The notes under the pieces: generated by a model
The model's database searches: none
What the model saw: only the letters and a program-made list of their open reading frames with translations
What the model was told of the DNA's origin: nothing
In this document: positions 46,780 through 57,634 of the stretch, one piece after another
Numbering within the stretch: the stretch's first letter is position 1
Layout of the letters: every line of letters begins with the position of its first letter
Position numbers and translations under genes: made by a program
NCBI RefSeq assembly: GCF_032229285.1
Contig: NZ_CP135084.1
Coordinates: 558,001-622,000, forward strand
Source: Rheinheimera sp. MMS21-TC3
GTDB lineage: Bacteria; Pseudomonadota; Gammaproteobacteria; Enterobacterales; Alteromonadaceae
Length of the DNA: 64,000 nucleotides
Reading direction: 5' to 3'

Positions 46780-47232
46780 ATGCAAATTATTCTATTAGAC
46801 AAAGTCGCCAATTTAGGTGGCCTAGGTGATAGTGTAACGGTTAAGTCAGGTTATGCTCGTAACTTCTTATTCCCACAAGGAAAAGCAGTTCCAGCGACCA
46901 AAATTAACCTTGAAAAGTTTGAACAGCGTCGGGCTGAATTAGAAGCTAAACTAGCTGCTGATTTAGACGCTGCTAACGACCGTGCAACTAAACTTGTTGA
47001 ATTAGCTGAAGTAACTATTGCTTCTAAAGCTGGTGATGAAGGTAAGTTGTTTGGTTCTATCGGTACGCGTGATATTGCAGATGCAATTTCAGAAGCCGGT
47101 GTTAGTGTTTCTAAAGCTGAAGTTAAATTACCTCACGGTACTTTACGTGAAACTGGCGAGTACGAAATCGACGTTCAGTTACACGCAGAAGTAACAGCAA
47201 CCATTAAGTTAGTGGTTATTGCTGAAGCTTAA
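46780..47232 (+). CDS. rplI: 50S ribosomal protein L9
   Basis: A 150-residue L9 (E. coli 149). The N-terminal RNA-binding domain has the signature [21 protein letters not shown], then a long connecting helix (about 41-75) and the C-terminal domain. Last gene of the rpsF operon; a hairpin follows 9 bp after the stop. Confidence 0.97.
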   Translation: MQIILLDKVANLGGLGDSVTVKSGYARNFLFPQGKAVPATKINLEKFEQRRAELEAKLAADLDAANDRATKLVELAEVTIASKAGDEGKLFGSIGTRDIADAISEAGVSVSKAEVKLPHGTLRETGEYEIDVQLHAEVTATIKLVVIAEA

Positions 47233-47241
47233 TATGCTTTA

Positions 47242-47267
47242 AAGCGCACTACTATTGTAGTGCGCTT
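47242..47267 (+). terminator. Hairpin after rplI
   Basis: AAGCGCACTAC at 47242-47252 pairs with GTAGTGCGCTT at 47257-47267; the T tract is short. Confidence 0.75.
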
Positions 47268-47369
47268 CTCCCTAGCTACTCCTATTACAAAAATATCTAT
47301 TACTTTACTTCTTATTCCGCGCTGAGCAGGGTAGCATTATGCTGTCTAATGCAAACAGATACAGGTGTT

Positions 47370-48758
47370 ATGAGTAGTTCAAAAGATAAACAAGTTGCTG
47401 CGGTTAAAATGCCGCCCCATTCTATTGAAGCTGAGCAGTCGGTACTTGGCGGCTTGATGTTGGACAACGAAGCCTGGGATCGGGTGGTAGAGAAAGTTGT
47501 CGAACAAGATTTTTATTTGCGCGCCCACCGTTTTATTTTTAATGCTATGTGGCACTTAGCTGAGTCTAATCAGCCCATTGATATTATTACTGTCTCAGAA
47601 GCACTAGAAGCGAATCATAAACTTGAGGATGTAGGTGGCTTTGCTTATTTAGGTGAGATTGCTAAAAATACCCCTAGTGCCGCTAATATTCTAGCTTATG
47701 CCGTTATAGTGCGAGAGCGGGCAGTGGTTAGAGATATGATTTCAGTCGCCCATGATATTGCTGATGCTGGCTATGATCCACAAGGTAGAAGTAGTGCTGA
47801 ATTACTCGATTTTGCTGAAACTAAAGTATTTAAAATTGCTGAGCAGCGGGCTGATGCCAATGAAGGCCCTGAATCTATTAATAATATTTTAGCTAAAACT
47901 ATCGATAAAATTGATGAGCTATTTCGTAACCCAAGTGATGGCGGTTTAACCGGTATTTCTACTGGTTATGTTGATCTGGATAAAATGACTAATGGCCTGC
48001 AACCTTCAGATTTAATTATTGTTGCCGCTCGCCCTTCTATGGGTAAAACCACTTTTGCGATGAACTTATGCGAACATGCTGCTATAACTAGCGATAAGCC
48101 GGTATTAATTTTTAGCTTAGAGATGCCATCTGAACAAATTATGATGCGTATTTTGGCGTCATTAGGCCGCATAGATCAAACCAAAGTGCGCACTGGTCAA
48201 TTAGAAGATGAAGATTGGGCAAGGTTATCTTCGGCCATAGAGCTGTTAAATAGTAAAGGCAAAATGTATATCGATGATGCATCAGGTTTAACACCAACAG
48301 AAGTACGTTCTCGGGCTCGTCGGGTTGCGCGTGAGCATGGGGGGTTAAGTATGATAATGGTCGATTACCTCCAGTTAATGACAGTGCCTGGTTTAACTGA
48401 AAACCGTACTTTAGAAATTGCCGAGATTTCGCGCTCATTAAAAGCTTTAGCTAAAGAGTTAAAAGTGCCCGTAGTGGCTTTGTCGCAGCTTAACCGTTCA
48501 TTAGAGCAGCGTTCAGATAAACGGCCTATCAACTCGGATTTACGAGAGTCGGGCTCTATAGAGCAAGATGCTGACTTAATTATGTTTATCTATCGTGACG
48601 AAGTCTATAACGATGATAGCCCCGATAAAGGCACTGCAGAAATTATAATAGGTAAACAACGGAATGGGCCTATAGGACGTATGCGCTTAACTTTTCATGG
48701 CCGTTTCTCTCGGTTTGATAACTATGCAGGCAGTTCACGTTTCGAGGACGAGTATTAA
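47370..48758 (+). CDS. dnaB: Replicative DNA helicase DnaB
   Basis: A helicase of about 462 residues. The N-terminal domain contains the family signature PPHSIEAEQSVLGGLMLDNEAWD; the RecA-like domain has Walker A ARPSMGKTTF, Walker B MIMVDYLQLM, the LSQLNRSLEQR motif and an arginine finger region. There is no intein. The start could be ATG 47349, adding seven residues; ATG 47370 has an AGG six bases ahead. It unwinds DNA at the fork. Its TAA shares one base with the alr ATG. Confidence 0.95.
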   Translation: MSSSKDKQVAAVKMPPHSIEAEQSVLGGLMLDNEAWDRVVEKVVEQDFYLRAHRFIFNAMWHLAESNQPIDIITVSEALEANHKLEDVGGFAYLGEIAKNTPSAANILAYAVIVRERAVVRDMISVAHDIADAGYDPQGRSSAELLDFAETKVFKIAEQRADANEGPESINNILAKTIDKIDELFRNPSDGGLTGISTGYVDLDKMTNGLQPSDLIIVAARPSMGKTTFAMNLCEHAAITSDKPVLIFSLEMPSEQIMMRILASLGRIDQTKVRTGQLEDEDWARLSSAIELLNSKGKMYIDDASGLTPTEVRSRARRVAREHGGLSMIMVDYLQLMTVPGLTENRTLEIAEISRSLKALAKELKVPVVALSQLNRSLEQRSDKRPINSDLRESGSIEQDADLIMFIYRDEVYNDDSPDKGTAEIIIGKQRNGPIGRMRLTFHGRFSRFDNYAGSSRFEDEY

Positions 48759-49846
48759 TGAATCGGCGACCTCAAGCGCTTATTAACTTACAGGCTTTAG
48801 AGCATAATTATCTACAGATCAAACAACTTGCTCCTAATAGCAAAGTATTAGCAGTATTAAAAGCTAATGCTTATGGCCATGGCATGCTGGCAGTTGCTTC
48901 AGCGTTAAAACAAGTTGATGCCTTTGGCGTGGCACGTATTGATGAAGCGTTAGCCTTACGTGGCGGCGGCGTGGTTAAGCCTATCGTATTGCTAGAAGGC
49001 TTTTTTCATGTTGATGAACTAGAGCAGATTGTTGCCTCTAATTTACAAGTAGTCATTCACCATAGTGCCCAAGTAGATGAGCTATTAGCGGCTAAACTAG
49101 ATGCGCCGGTTAGAGTGTGGTTAAAAATTGATACTGGTATGCATAGGCTAGGCATAATGCCAAATGAGTTTGCTGCTATTTATCAGCGCTTAATGGCCAG
49201 CAGTAATGTGCAAGGGCCAATGCGACTAATTACTCATTTCTCTAGTTCTGATGATGTCTCTAGCGAGGCAACGGTAAATCAGTTAGCGTTATTTCAGAGT
49301 ATTACCACCGATGTTAGTGCAGAGCATTCGTTGGCTAATTCTGGGGCAGTATTAAATTGGCCTGATACACATGCCGATTGGATAAGACCTGGCCTATTAT
49401 TGTATGGCGTATCACCTCTGCAAGGCTACACGGGGCGCGATCATGGTTTAATACCTGTAATGAGCTTAGTTAGTAGTGTTATCGCCGTGCGTGACTTGGC
49501 ACAGGGCGAGACTGTAGGCTATGGTAGCAGTTGGCTGGCAGAAAAAGCTACCCGTTTAGCTGTGGTAGCTATGGGCTATGGTGATGGTTATCCGCGAGCA
49601 GCGAGTAATAAAGGTGAAGTGTTAATTAATGGCCAGCGTTTTGCCATTGTTGGCCGAGTATCAATGGATATGATAACGGTCGATATTGGCTCAGCCGCTG
49701 TTTGCGTTGGCGATGAAGTTATTTTTTGGGGTGAAGATTTACCCGTAGAATTGTTAGCAGAAAAGGTCGATACTATTCCTTATGAATTGCTTTGCAACAT
49801 TAGCAGCCGAGTACAATTTAGTTACAGCAATCAGCCTGAAACTTAA
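48758..49846 (+). CDS. alr: Alanine racemase
   Basis: A 362-residue PLP enzyme giving D-alanine for peptidoglycan. The PLP lysine is in VLKANAYGHG (Lys at about 35), the catalytic tyrosine in GYGDGYPR, and VSMDMITVD is conserved. The start overlaps the dnaB stop by one base (TAATG), so they are translationally coupled; dnaB-alr is a conserved pair. Confidence 0.95.
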   Translation: MNRRPQALINLQALEHNYLQIKQLAPNSKVLAVLKANAYGHGMLAVASALKQVDAFGVARIDEALALRGGGVVKPIVLLEGFFHVDELEQIVASNLQVVIHHSAQVDELLAAKLDAPVRVWLKIDTGMHRLGIMPNEFAAIYQRLMASSNVQGPMRLITHFSSSDDVSSEATVNQLALFQSITTDVSAEHSLANSGAVLNWPDTHADWIRPGLLLYGVSPLQGYTGRDHGLIPVMSLVSSVIAVRDLAQGETVGYGSSWLAEKATRLAVVAMGYGDGYPRAASNKGEVLINGQRFAIVGRVSMDMITVDIGSAAVCVGDEVIFWGEDLPVELLAEKVDTIPYELLCNISSRVQFSYSNQPET

Positions 49847-49875
49847 GGTTTAATGACATTAAACACTAAAGGCGC

Positions 49876-50340
49876 TTACTTATCAAAACTGACTTCAATA
49901 TGTACTTTGCCAAAATCGGAATCGAAAGGCATTAAAATTTTCGCGCCTTCTGACTTATGAGAAATAGTATGGTTTTTACCTGAGACAACAACAGGTGTAG
50001 CCATAGTAAATTCATAGCCTTTATCGCCTAGAAGGCGTTTAGCCCCGCCAGTAACCATATTAGTAATTTCGCCCACCATATCAGTGACATCTTCGTTTAT
50101 GCCATTAGGGCGCTCGCCTAGCATTCTAAACATAAGCTCTATGGCTAGAGGAGCTTCAAAAGTGATTGAAAATGAGCCTTTAACTTGTGGGCCTATCATA
50201 CCGATTAAACCAGAAACATCTCCTCTTGCTATCTCATCTGTTTTAAGTCTAGGTTTACCAGGGATGATTTTAGTATTAGCCATAGTGCTAAGCACATTTA
50301 CTAAAGAGGACAGAAAAGGATTAATAAACTCTACATTCAT
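49876..50340 (-). CDS. CheX-like phosphatase domain protein
   Basis: A 154-residue single-domain CheX/CheC-family protein. DMVGEITNMVTGGAKRLLGD at about residues 85-104 carries the Glu and Asn that CheX uses to dephosphorylate CheY-P. No chemotaxis genes are nearby, so the partner response regulator is elsewhere. Convergent with alr. Such stand-alone CheX proteins are common in marine gammaproteobacteria. Confidence 0.8.
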   Translation of the reverse strand: MNVEFINPFLSSLVNVLSTMANTKIIPGKPRLKTDEIARGDVSGLIGMIGPQVKGSFSITFEAPLAIELMFRMLGERPNGINEDVTDMVGEITNMVTGGAKRLLGDKGYEFTMATPVVVSGKNHTISHKSEGAKILMPFDSDFGKVHIEVSFDK

Positions 50341-50412
50341 ATCTCAGCCTATTGATATATCGATAGTTTAAAATAGCGAATTACCAACAAAAAATAAAAC
50401 TTTATTAAACAG

Positions 50413-50853
50413 TTATTTATTATTGTTACACTTTTTACATAACCCATGAGCTTCTATGGTCTGGTGCGAAATACTAAAACCAAGCTCTTGGGCTTGTTGG
50501 TCAAACTCTTGTTGCAATACATCAGAGTGTAACTCATGGACATTACCACATTGAGTACAGACTAATAGTTGCGCTGGATGGTGTTCATCAAAGTGATGAC
50601 AGAGTAAAAAAGCATTACTCGACTCAATTTTATGAATAAAACCTTGTTCAGTTAAAAATTCTAAGGCTCTATATACTGTTGCTGGTTTAGCGGCAGTTTC
50701 AGTTTGTTTTAGTTGTTCAAGTAATTCATAGGCACCAATGCCACCATCAACTTGTGCTAAGAGGCGAAAGACTTTCTCTCTTATTGAAGTAAAACGGGCT
50801 CCATTATTTTGACAAACGGCGCGAGCACGAGCAACTAATGATTCTGTATGCAT
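50413..50853 (-). CDS. zur: Zinc uptake regulator Zur (Fur family)
   Basis: A 146-residue Fur-family repressor. The winged helix covers residues about 15-80 (RFTSIREKVFRLLAQ; KPATVYRALEFLTEQGFIHK). The dimerisation domain has HHFDEHHPAQLLVC, CTQCG and CKKC, with the structural zinc cysteines. The short length, the SSNAFLLCHH sequence after the wing and the lack of the Fur HHDH pattern favour Zur. ATG 50851-50853 has GGAGC upstream. It may control the ZnuD-like receptor at 37.3 kb. Confidence 0.85.
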   Translation of the reverse strand: MHTESLVARARAVCQNNGARFTSIREKVFRLLAQVDGGIGAYELLEQLKQTETAAKPATVYRALEFLTEQGFIHKIESSNAFLLCHHFDEHHPAQLLVCTQCGNVHELHSDVLQQEFDQQAQELGFSISHQTIEAHGLCKKCNNNK

Positions 50854-50931
50854 ATATAGCTCCAAGTAGCAATTATCGGCAGTGTACCATAACAGGATAT
50901 AACTGCCATACTGGAGCTATAGCAAGATGAT

Positions 50932-51147
50932 TTACTTCAAGCTGTCGATTTGTTCTTTTAATTGATATGATTTGTCAGTGACGATGGTTTCTAGTGTTGC
51001 GATACGTTGCTTAAGGCTATTAAGCTCCAATTTCAAATCATCAACATCTTTGCTGCTAGTTTTATGTTTATTTTTACTATGCACTTCATAAGCTGAATAA
51101 GCTAAACCGCCAATAATCGCAATAGCAGCAATTTCAAATGGTCCCAT
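50932..51147 (-). CDS. PspB-like small membrane protein
   Basis: A 71-residue protein with one N-terminal membrane helix (residues 4-22) and a charged coiled-coil C-terminus (LKLELNSLKQRIATLETIV), the same layout as PspB of the phage-shock system. No pspA, pspC or pspF is near, so it is a solitary relative and the assignment is by shape. Separate transcript from zur. Confidence 0.5.
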   Translation of the reverse strand: MGPFEIAAIAIIGGLAYSAYEVHSKNKHKTSSKDVDDLKLELNSLKQRIATLETIVTDKSYQLKEQIDSLK

Positions 51148-51359
51148 AGTGTTTTCTCCCTGATGATATTTTAACTAAGTAAAGTGTAATTTATATATGG
51201 TTAAAGCAAAGCTAATGCCATATTTATAAATAATTATAAAACAAAGGCTTACCTTTTTTTGCGTTCTTGCTGAATTAATTTAAAGTAATAAAGTGGCTAA
51301 ATTAACTAAAATATAGTGGTAAACTTAACTTAACGTCTAGTGATAAATTGTAAGCCATT

Positions 51360-51848
51360 ATGAATGATGAAACTTGGATGCGTCATGCTATAGACTTAGC
51401 CGCCAAGGCGGAAGCTATAGGTGAAGTACCCGTAGGTGCAGTTTTAGTTAAAGATAATCAGTTGATAGCCGAAGGATGGAATCAAATGATTAGTACTCAA
51501 GATCCCTCTGCCCATGCTGAAATGCAAGCAATACGTGCTGGTGCGAAAAAATTAAATAATTATCGACTAACTGATTGCACCCTCTATATTACCTTAGAGC
51601 CTTGCAGTATGTGTTCTGGGTTAATGGTGCATAGTCGGATTAAGCGTGTCGTCTTTGGTACTCATGACTTGAAGACGGGGGCTGCTGGCTCAGTATTAAA
51701 TATTGTGCAGCAGGTTGAATTTAACCATCAGCTTGAAGTGGTCTCAGGTGTATTAGCACAGCAGTGTTCTGAACAATTATCTGCATTCTTTCGCCGACGA
51801 AGAGCAGAAATTAAAGCGGCGCGTCAGCAAACTCTTGTTGGCGAATAA
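51360..51848 (+). CDS. tadA: tRNA-specific adenosine deaminase
   Basis: A 162-residue deaminase that makes inosine at the wobble position of tRNA-Arg(ACG), an essential reaction. The zinc site is HAEMQAI (His and the proton-shuttle Glu) and PCSMCSG (two Cys). The C-terminal basic helix FFRRRRAEIKAAR binds the anticodon stem. Its 3' end overlaps a short antisense gene by 38 bp. Confidence 0.95.
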   Translation: MNDETWMRHAIDLAAKAEAIGEVPVGAVLVKDNQLIAEGWNQMISTQDPSAHAEMQAIRAGAKKLNNYRLTDCTLYITLEPCSMCSGLMVHSRIKRVVFGTHDLKTGAAGSVLNIVQQVEFNHQLEVVSGVLAQQCSEQLSAFFRRRRAEIKAARQQTLVGE

Positions 51849-51981
51849 AACCATAATAATGACGGCGACGTTGATGGCTTTTTACTACAGCGATATGGCG
51901 TTTTACTTTGCGTCTATTGGCTGAAACATGAGACTGGCGACGGCGCTGTAGTCTAAGTAAGTTATTGTTTTTTATTTGCAT
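51811..51981 (-). CDS. Very basic 56-residue protein of unknown function
   Basis: ATG 51979-51981 is preceded by AAGGA at good spacing and opens a frame of 56 codons. It runs MQIKNNNLLRLQRRRQSHVS and on through NRRKVKRH and HQRRRHYYG to a TAA at 51811-51813. About a third of the residues are Arg, Lys or His, as in ribosome-bound or nucleic-acid-binding peptides. It overlaps the end of tadA by 38 bp on the other strand and lies upstream of mltF's stop. I do not recognise it. A strong RBS and basic bias support it; chance remains possible. Confidence 0.45.
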   Translation of the reverse strand: MQIKNNNLLRLQRRRQSHVSANRRKVKRHIAVVKSHQRRRHYYGFIRQQEFADAPL

Positions 51982-51996
51982 AGGCATCCTTAATTC

Positions 51997-53466
51997 TTAA
52001 AAATTGTTATGTTCGGGTTCAGGCTTAAGAGCACTCTCTGGCTCAACCTCTGGTGTAATAGGCGGCAGTGTTACTGAGTCAAGCTGTTCACTTAAGCGAA
52101 GCTTTTGTTGTTCTATTCTTTGTTCTGCTTGTTGGCGTTCGTCTACCCAGAGCAAGGTATCATAATAGCGACGAATATTTTCAACATAAGTCACGGCTTC
52201 ATCGCCTCTAGCAAACCCATACTTAGTGTGTTGATAATAACGGCGTTGTCGCAGTAAAGGTAACTGTGGTTTTACTTCGAGCCATTTGTCAGGATCTGCG
52301 CCCATAGCTTGGCTAAGTTTACGGGCATCTTCAACATGGCCCCAGCCTATGTTGTAGGAAGCTAAAGCAAACCATAATCGATCGGGCATAGCGATCCGCT
52401 CAGGAATACGGCTAAATAAACGATGCAAGTAACGACTACCACCTCTAATGCTCTGTTCGGGATCAAGCCGACTGGTTACGCCCATTTGTTTTGCTGTTGG
52501 CAAGGTTAACATCATTAAACCACGCACCCCAGTAGGGCTTTTTGCCACTGGGTTCCAATGAGACTCTTGATAACTAACCGCGGCAAGTAAACGCCAATCT
52601 AACTCACCTGAGTAATGCTCAAACCAAGGCCGATACTGGGGCAAAGTTTGTTCTATGGCGTCGATATAAGCTAAAGTATCAACATAATCAAACTCTTGCA
52701 CATGGCCAAAATATTTATCTTCTAAGGCAATTAAATTACCATTTTGATAAACATTACCAAAAAACTCAATTAACACCGTAAATAAAGAATCATCGTTGTT
52801 ATCTGCTAGTAACCAGCTAACGGGAAGATTATCTTTGACCGTCATAGCTAAGCTGAGTTTAGGGTAAAACCGTCGGTTTAATGCTAGCTGGTTAGAGTCG
52901 GTAATAGTATAAGCAACTTCGCCATCTATAACTTGTTGCAAGATTTCGTCAGAATCTAAAATGGGTTCTTCTTGCCAGACTAAATCAGGGTTTTCTTGTT
53001 GTAATTGACGTAAAGTTTCAGCATGGCTACTGTCTTTTACTACTATAGGCGCGGTTAATTCACTTAAAGAACGAGGCCAAGTCTCGCCTTGGCGAAATAC
53101 TAATACCTCATTAATCCAGCGATAAGCAGGGGTGGCTCTAAATTGTGCTTGTCGCTGCTCGGTTAAAGTTAAACCTCCTGCTATATAGTCAACTTTACCA
53201 GTGGCCAGTTTTTGCAGTAAGTCTTCTAATTGATAACTAGGAAATAACTCTAACTGAACACCAAGTTTATCTGCTAGGGCTTGGCTAAGCTCTAACTCAA
53301 AACCAATAGGGCCATCTACCCCAACATAATAACTGGTTGGGCCATGCAAAATGCCTACTCTTATACTATCACGAGCATAAATTTGTTTTAATTGACTAGA
53401 AGGTTGTTCAGGGGAACAGCCAATTAATATAATTAATAATAGTAACCAAAAGCTACTTTTTAGCAT
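51997..53466 (-). CDS. mltF: Membrane-bound lytic murein transglycosylase F
   Basis: A 489-residue two-domain protein. The N-terminal signal ends in a lipobox-like LIGC, so lipidation is likely. An SBP_bac_3 (periplasmic-binding-protein-like) domain covers about residues 30-265 and regulates activity; the SLT lysozyme-like domain follows with catalytic Glu in [11 protein letters not shown], then [12 protein letters not shown] and [16 protein letters not shown]. It cleaves glycan strands with anhydro-sugar formation in the outer-membrane inner leaflet. Divergent from purL, the conserved arrangement. Confidence 0.93.
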   Translation of the reverse strand: MLKSSFWLLLLIILIGCSPEQPSSQLKQIYARDSIRVGILHGPTSYYVGVDGPIGFELELSQALADKLGVQLELFPSYQLEDLLQKLATGKVDYIAGGLTLTEQRQAQFRATPAYRWINEVLVFRQGETWPRSLSELTAPIVVKDSSHAETLRQLQQENPDLVWQEEPILDSDEILQQVIDGEVAYTITDSNQLALNRRFYPKLSLAMTVKDNLPVSWLLADNNDDSLFTVLIEFFGNVYQNGNLIALEDKYFGHVQEFDYVDTLAYIDAIEQTLPQYRPWFEHYSGELDWRLLAAVSYQESHWNPVAKSPTGVRGLMMLTLPTAKQMGVTSRLDPEQSIRGGSRYLHRLFSRIPERIAMPDRLWFALASYNIGWGHVEDARKLSQAMGADPDKWLEVKPQLPLLRQRRYYQHTKYGFARGDEAVTYVENIRRYYDTLLWVDERQQAEQRIEQQKLRLSEQLDSVTLPPITPEVEPESALKPEPEHNNF

Positions 53467-53616
53467 GAATTCTCACTTTTACGTCATTCTGAGCGCAGTT
53501 ATAGCAAACTTCTGGTCATGAGTCAGTGTTTACTCATACCACTTTGCAAGAAATTTCATTATAATGATGCGCCTGTTTTAGGTTCCATCGTCGTTCAACC
53601 AACGGAAACCAAGCCT

Positions 53617-56600
53617 ATGTTGATCCTGCGTGGTGCACCAGCACTGTCTGATTTCAGAATCCAAAAGCTACTTGAGCAAGCTGCTCAAAGTGGTTTAGCT
53701 ATCAGCAATATTTATGCTGAGTATTATCATTTTGCTGCTGTGTCAGCGCCCTTAAGCGCTGAAGAGCAACAAACCCTTAATAAATTACTGACCTATGGCC
53801 CTAGTATTGCCAGCCATGAACCACAAGGCCAGTTACTAGTAGTCACACCACGGCCTGGCACTATTTCGCCATGGTCATCTAAAGCGACCGATATTGCCCA
53901 TAATTGTGGTTTACAGCAAATTCAGCGCTTAGAGCGCGGTATTGCCTATTATATCAGGGCAACGGCTGATTTGGATCAAGTGCAATTACAACTGTTATCC
54001 ACTTTACTTCATGACAGAATGATGGAAACAGTTTTTAGCCAGTTAGAGCAGGCTAAAGCATTGTTTCAACAGGCAGAGCCAGCTGAGTTAACCTCAGTTG
54101 ATATCCTTAAAAATGGCCGCCAAGCTTTAGTGGAGGCTAATAATGCTATGGGGTTAGCCTTAGCAGAAGATGAAATTGATTATTTATATGAAAATTTCAT
54201 TAAATTAGGCCGTAACCCTAATGATATTGAATTATATATGTTTGCGCAGGCTAACTCTGAGCACTGCCGACATAAAATTTTTAATGCTGACTGGACTATA
54301 GATGGTGTTGAACAGCCTAAATCGCTGTTTAAAATGATTAAAAACACTTATCAGCAAACACCTGATTATGTTTTGTCTGCTTACAGCGATAATGCTGCGG
54401 TAATGGAAGGCTCTACTGCTGGTCGTTTTTTTGCCCAGCCTGACACTCATAATTATCAGTATCATCATGAGCCTATCCATATATTAATGAAAGTGGAAAC
54501 CCATAACCACCCTACTGCTATCTCACCTTACCCTGGCGCTGCGACAGGTTCGGGCGGTGAAATTCGTGATGAGGGCGCTACCGGTATTGGTTCTAAGCCT
54601 AAAGCGGGTTTAGTGGGCTTTTCAGTATCAAACTTAAGAATACCTGGCTTTGAACAGCCATGGGAAACTGATTTTGGTAAACCAGATCGCATAGTCTCAG
54701 CTTTAGATATTATGTTAGAAGGGCCTCTAGGTGGCGCTGCTTTTAATAATGAATTTGGTCGGCCAAATATCTTAGGTTACTTCCGCACTTACGAAGAGCA
54801 AGTGCTTAGCCATAATGGTGTTGAAGTTCGTGGTTATCATAAACCAATCATGCTTGCTGGTGGTTTAGGGAATATTCGCCAAGAGCATGTGCAAAAAGGG
54901 GATTTATTACCAGGCTGCAAATTAGTGGTTTTAGGCGGCCCAGCGATGAATATCGGTTTGGGTGGTAGTGCAGCATCATCTATGGCATCGGGAGAGTCTG
55001 CTGAAGATTTAGACTTTGCCTCAGTGCAACGTGAAAACCCAGAAATTGAACGCCGCTGCCAAGAAGTTATCGACCGTTGCTGGCAAATGGGCAAAGATAA
55101 CCCTATTGTATTTTTACATGACGTGGGCGCGGGTGGTTTATCTAATGCTTTCCCAGAGTTAGTTAATGACGGTGGCGTTGGCGGTAACTTTGAGTTGCGC
55201 AAGGTACCTAATGATGAACCGGGCATGTCGCCATTACAAATTTGGTGTAATGAGTCGCAAGAGCGCTATGTTATGGCGATACCTGCTGACAAGATGGCGA
55301 TTTTTGAAAAAATATGTATACGTGAGCGGGCGCCTTTTGCTGTGGTCGGTGAAGCCACTTCAGAACGGCATTTAACCCTAACCGATAAGCATTTTGGTAA
55401 TACTCCTATTGATTTACCATTAAATGTTTTATTAGGCAAACCTCCTAAAATGCATCGTGATGTAGTCAGTGCTCAAGCTGCAGGTGAGCCATTAGCATTA
55501 ACTGATGTAACGGTATCTGATGCAGCAGAGCGGTTATTGCGCTTACCAACTATTGCTGAAAAGTCATTTTTAATCACTATTGGCGATCGTTCGGTTACAG
55601 GTTTAGTGGCACGGGATCAAATGGTTGGCCCTTGGCAAGTACCGGTAGCTAACTGTGGTGTAACAGCAGCAAGTTACGACACTTACCATGGTGAAGCCAT
55701 GGCAATGGGTGAGCGTACGCCAGTAGCCTTGTTAGACTTTGCGGCATCTGCTCGCTTAGCAGTCGCTGAAGCGATTACTAATATCGCTGCAACAGACATT
55801 GGTGGCTTAAAGCGAATTAAACTATCTGCAAACTGGATGGCCGCAGCGGGTCACCCAGGTGAAGATGCTGGTTTATATGCGGCAGTAAAAGCTATTGGTG
55901 AAGAGTTATGTCCAGCACTGGAAGTGACTATACCGGTTGGTAAAGACTCAATGTCAATGAAAACCCAGTGGCAGCAAGAGGGTGAAGAAAAAACCGTTAC
56001 ATCACCTTTATCATTGGTCATTACTGCCTTTGCTCGAGTAGAAGATGTGCGCAAAACGGTTACACCTCAGTTGCGAACTGACAAGGGTAAAACTCACTTA
56101 GTGCTAATTGATTTAGGCGCTGGCCAAAATCGTTTAGGCGCTTCGTGTTTAGCTCAAGTATATAAGCAATTAGGCAAGACGCCGGTTGATTTAGACAACC
56201 CTGAGTTGTTAATTAACTTCTACCAAGCTATTCAGCAACTAACTACAGAGCAAAAGCTATTGGCGTACCATGATCGCTCTGATGGTGGTTTGTTTGTAAC
56301 TTTGGCAGAAATGGCTTTTGCTGGTAAAGCCGGTTTTAATGTTGATATTGCTGCCTTAGGTGCAGATGATTTAGCGGTATTGTTTAGCGAAGAATTAGGT
56401 GCAGTTATTCAAGTGTCAGACGCTGAGCTAGCCTATGTACAACAAGTTTTAGCGCAACATAATTTAGCTGAGCTAAGTCATGTTTTAGGCACAGTTAATG
56501 ACAGTGACGTATTAAATATTAGCCGCAAACAGCAAAGTGTGTACAGTGAAAGCCGTACTCGTTTACGCTGTATTTGGGCTGAAACTAGCTATCAAATGCA

Positions 56601-57510
56601 GGCATTGCGAGATAACCCTGAAACAGCAAAACAAGAGTTTGCTGCTAAAGCGGATAAAACGGATCCCGGCTTAAATGTAAAATTAAGCTTTGACTTAAAT
56701 GAAGATGTTGCTGCACCTTATATCTTAAAAGGTGCAGCGCCTAAGATAGCTATCTTGCGTGAGCAAGGTGTTAACTCGCACGTTGAAATGGCCGCTGCCT
56801 TTAATCGGGCTGGGTTTAGTGCCATTGACGTTCATATGAGTGATATCTTAGCTGGTCGCGTGCAACTAACAGATTTTAATGGTTTAGTAGCGTGCGGTGG
56901 TTTCTCATACGGTGACGTTTTAGGCGCGGGTGAAGGTTGGGCTAAATCTATTTTATTTAATCCACAAGCTCGTAAGCAATTTAGCGACTTCTTTGAGCGT
57001 GACAGCACCTTCTCTCTAGGGGTGTGTAACGGTTGCCAGATGATGTCTAACTTAAAAGAGCTGATCCCTGGCGCCGATTTATGGCCACATTTTGTGCGCA
57101 ATAAATCAGAGCGCTTTGAGGCTCGAGTAAGCTTAGTTGAAATTCAACAAAATCCATCATTGTTCTTTGCTGGAATGCAAGGATCTCGGATGCCAATCGC
57201 CGTATCACACGGTGAAGGTCATGCTGAATTTGCTGATAAAGCGGCGTTTACTAAAGCTGATCAAAGTGGCACTGTGGCGATGCGTTTTGTTGACCATTAT
57301 GGTCAAGTTACTGAGCAATATCCATTAAACCCTAATGGTTCAGTTGCAGGTATTACGGCGTTAACTTCTGCCGATGGTCGTTCTACTATTATGATGCCAC
57401 ACCCAGAGCGAGTATTCCGTGCGGTAGCTAACTCTTGGCAGCCTGATGGCTGGCAAGAAGATAGCCCTTGGATGCGGATGTTCCGTAATGCGCGAGTCTG
57501 GTTGGGTTAA
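53617..57510 (+). CDS. purL: Phosphoribosylformylglycinamidine synthase
   Basis: A 1297-residue PurL (E. coli 1295), which makes FGAM from FGAR, glutamine and ATP in purine synthesis. An N-terminal PurS-like domain, linker, two AIRS-type halves ([51 protein letters not shown]) and a C-terminal class I glutaminase with Cys in [10 protein letters not shown] and His/Glu in PHPERVFR are all visible. I chose ATG 53617 ([14 protein letters not shown]) because it matches family starts; the frame is open further upstream. Confidence 0.96.
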   Translation: MLILRGAPALSDFRIQKLLEQAAQSGLAISNIYAEYYHFAAVSAPLSAEEQQTLNKLLTYGPSIASHEPQGQLLVVTPRPGTISPWSSKATDIAHNCGLQQIQRLERGIAYYIRATADLDQVQLQLLSTLLHDRMMETVFSQLEQAKALFQQAEPAELTSVDILKNGRQALVEANNAMGLALAEDEIDYLYENFIKLGRNPNDIELYMFAQANSEHCRHKIFNADWTIDGVEQPKSLFKMIKNTYQQTPDYVLSAYSDNAAVMEGSTAGRFFAQPDTHNYQYHHEPIHILMKVETHNHPTAISPYPGAATGSGGEIRDEGATGIGSKPKAGLVGFSVSNLRIPGFEQPWETDFGKPDRIVSALDIMLEGPLGGAAFNNEFGRPNILGYFRTYEEQVLSHNGVEVRGYHKPIMLAGGLGNIRQEHVQKGDLLPGCKLVVLGGPAMNIGLGGSAASSMASGESAEDLDFASVQRENPEIERRCQEVIDRCWQMGKDNPIVFLHDVGAGGLSNAFPELVNDGGVGGNFELRKVPNDEPGMSPLQIWCNESQERYVMAIPADKMAIFEKICIRERAPFAVVGEATSERHLTLTDKHFGNTPIDLPLNVLLGKPPKMHRDVVSAQAAGEPLALTDVTVSDAAERLLRLPTIAEKSFLITIGDRSVTGLVARDQMVGPWQVPVANCGVTAASYDTYHGEAMAMGERTPVALLDFAASARLAVAEAITNIAATDIGGLKRIKLSANWMAAAGHPGEDAGLYAAVKAIGEELCPALEVTIPVGKDSMSMKTQWQQEGEEKTVTSPLSLVITAFARVEDVRKTVTPQLRTDKGKTHLVLIDLGAGQNRLGASCLAQVYKQLGKTPVDLDNPELLINFYQAIQQLTTEQKLLAYHDRSDGGLFVTLAEMAFAGKAGFNVDIAALGADDLAVLFSEELGAVIQVSDAELAYVQQVLAQHNLAELSHVLGTVNDSDVLNISRKQQSVYSESRTRLRCIWAETSYQMQALRDNPETAKQEFAAKADKTDPGLNVKLSFDLNEDVAAPYILKGAAPKIAILREQGVNSHVEMAAAFNRAGFSAIDVHMSDILAGRVQLTDFNGLVACGGFSYGDVLGAGEGWAKSILFNPQARKQFSDFFERDSTFSLGVCNGCQMMSNLKELIPGADLWPHFVRNKSERFEARVSLVEIQQNPSLFFAGMQGSRMPIAVSHGEGHAEFADKAAFTKADQSGTVAMRFVDHYGQVTEQYPLNPNGSVAGITALTSADGRSTIMMPHPERVFRAVANSWQPDGWQEDSPWMRMFRNARVWLG

Positions 57511-57535
57511 ATTACCGCTAGAACAGTAAAAGAGT

Positions 57536-57573
57536 AAAAAAGCCGATCCTTATTAATAAGGGTCGGCTTTTTA
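57536..57573. terminator. Bidirectional terminator between purL and DUF3300 gene
   Basis: AAAAAGCCGATCCTTA at about 57536-57551 pairs with TAAGGGTCGGCTTTTT at 57557-57572, with A and T tracts on the two sides. Confidence 0.88.
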
Positions 57574-57634
57574 ATTATCGACAATGTTTTATACGTTAAC
57601 TCGCTGTTGGCTAATAGCGCTTCAGTTCCTAGTT

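Noticed and set aside
47370-48758. Intein or insertion in DnaB
   Set aside because: The helicase is of normal length with contiguous motifs.
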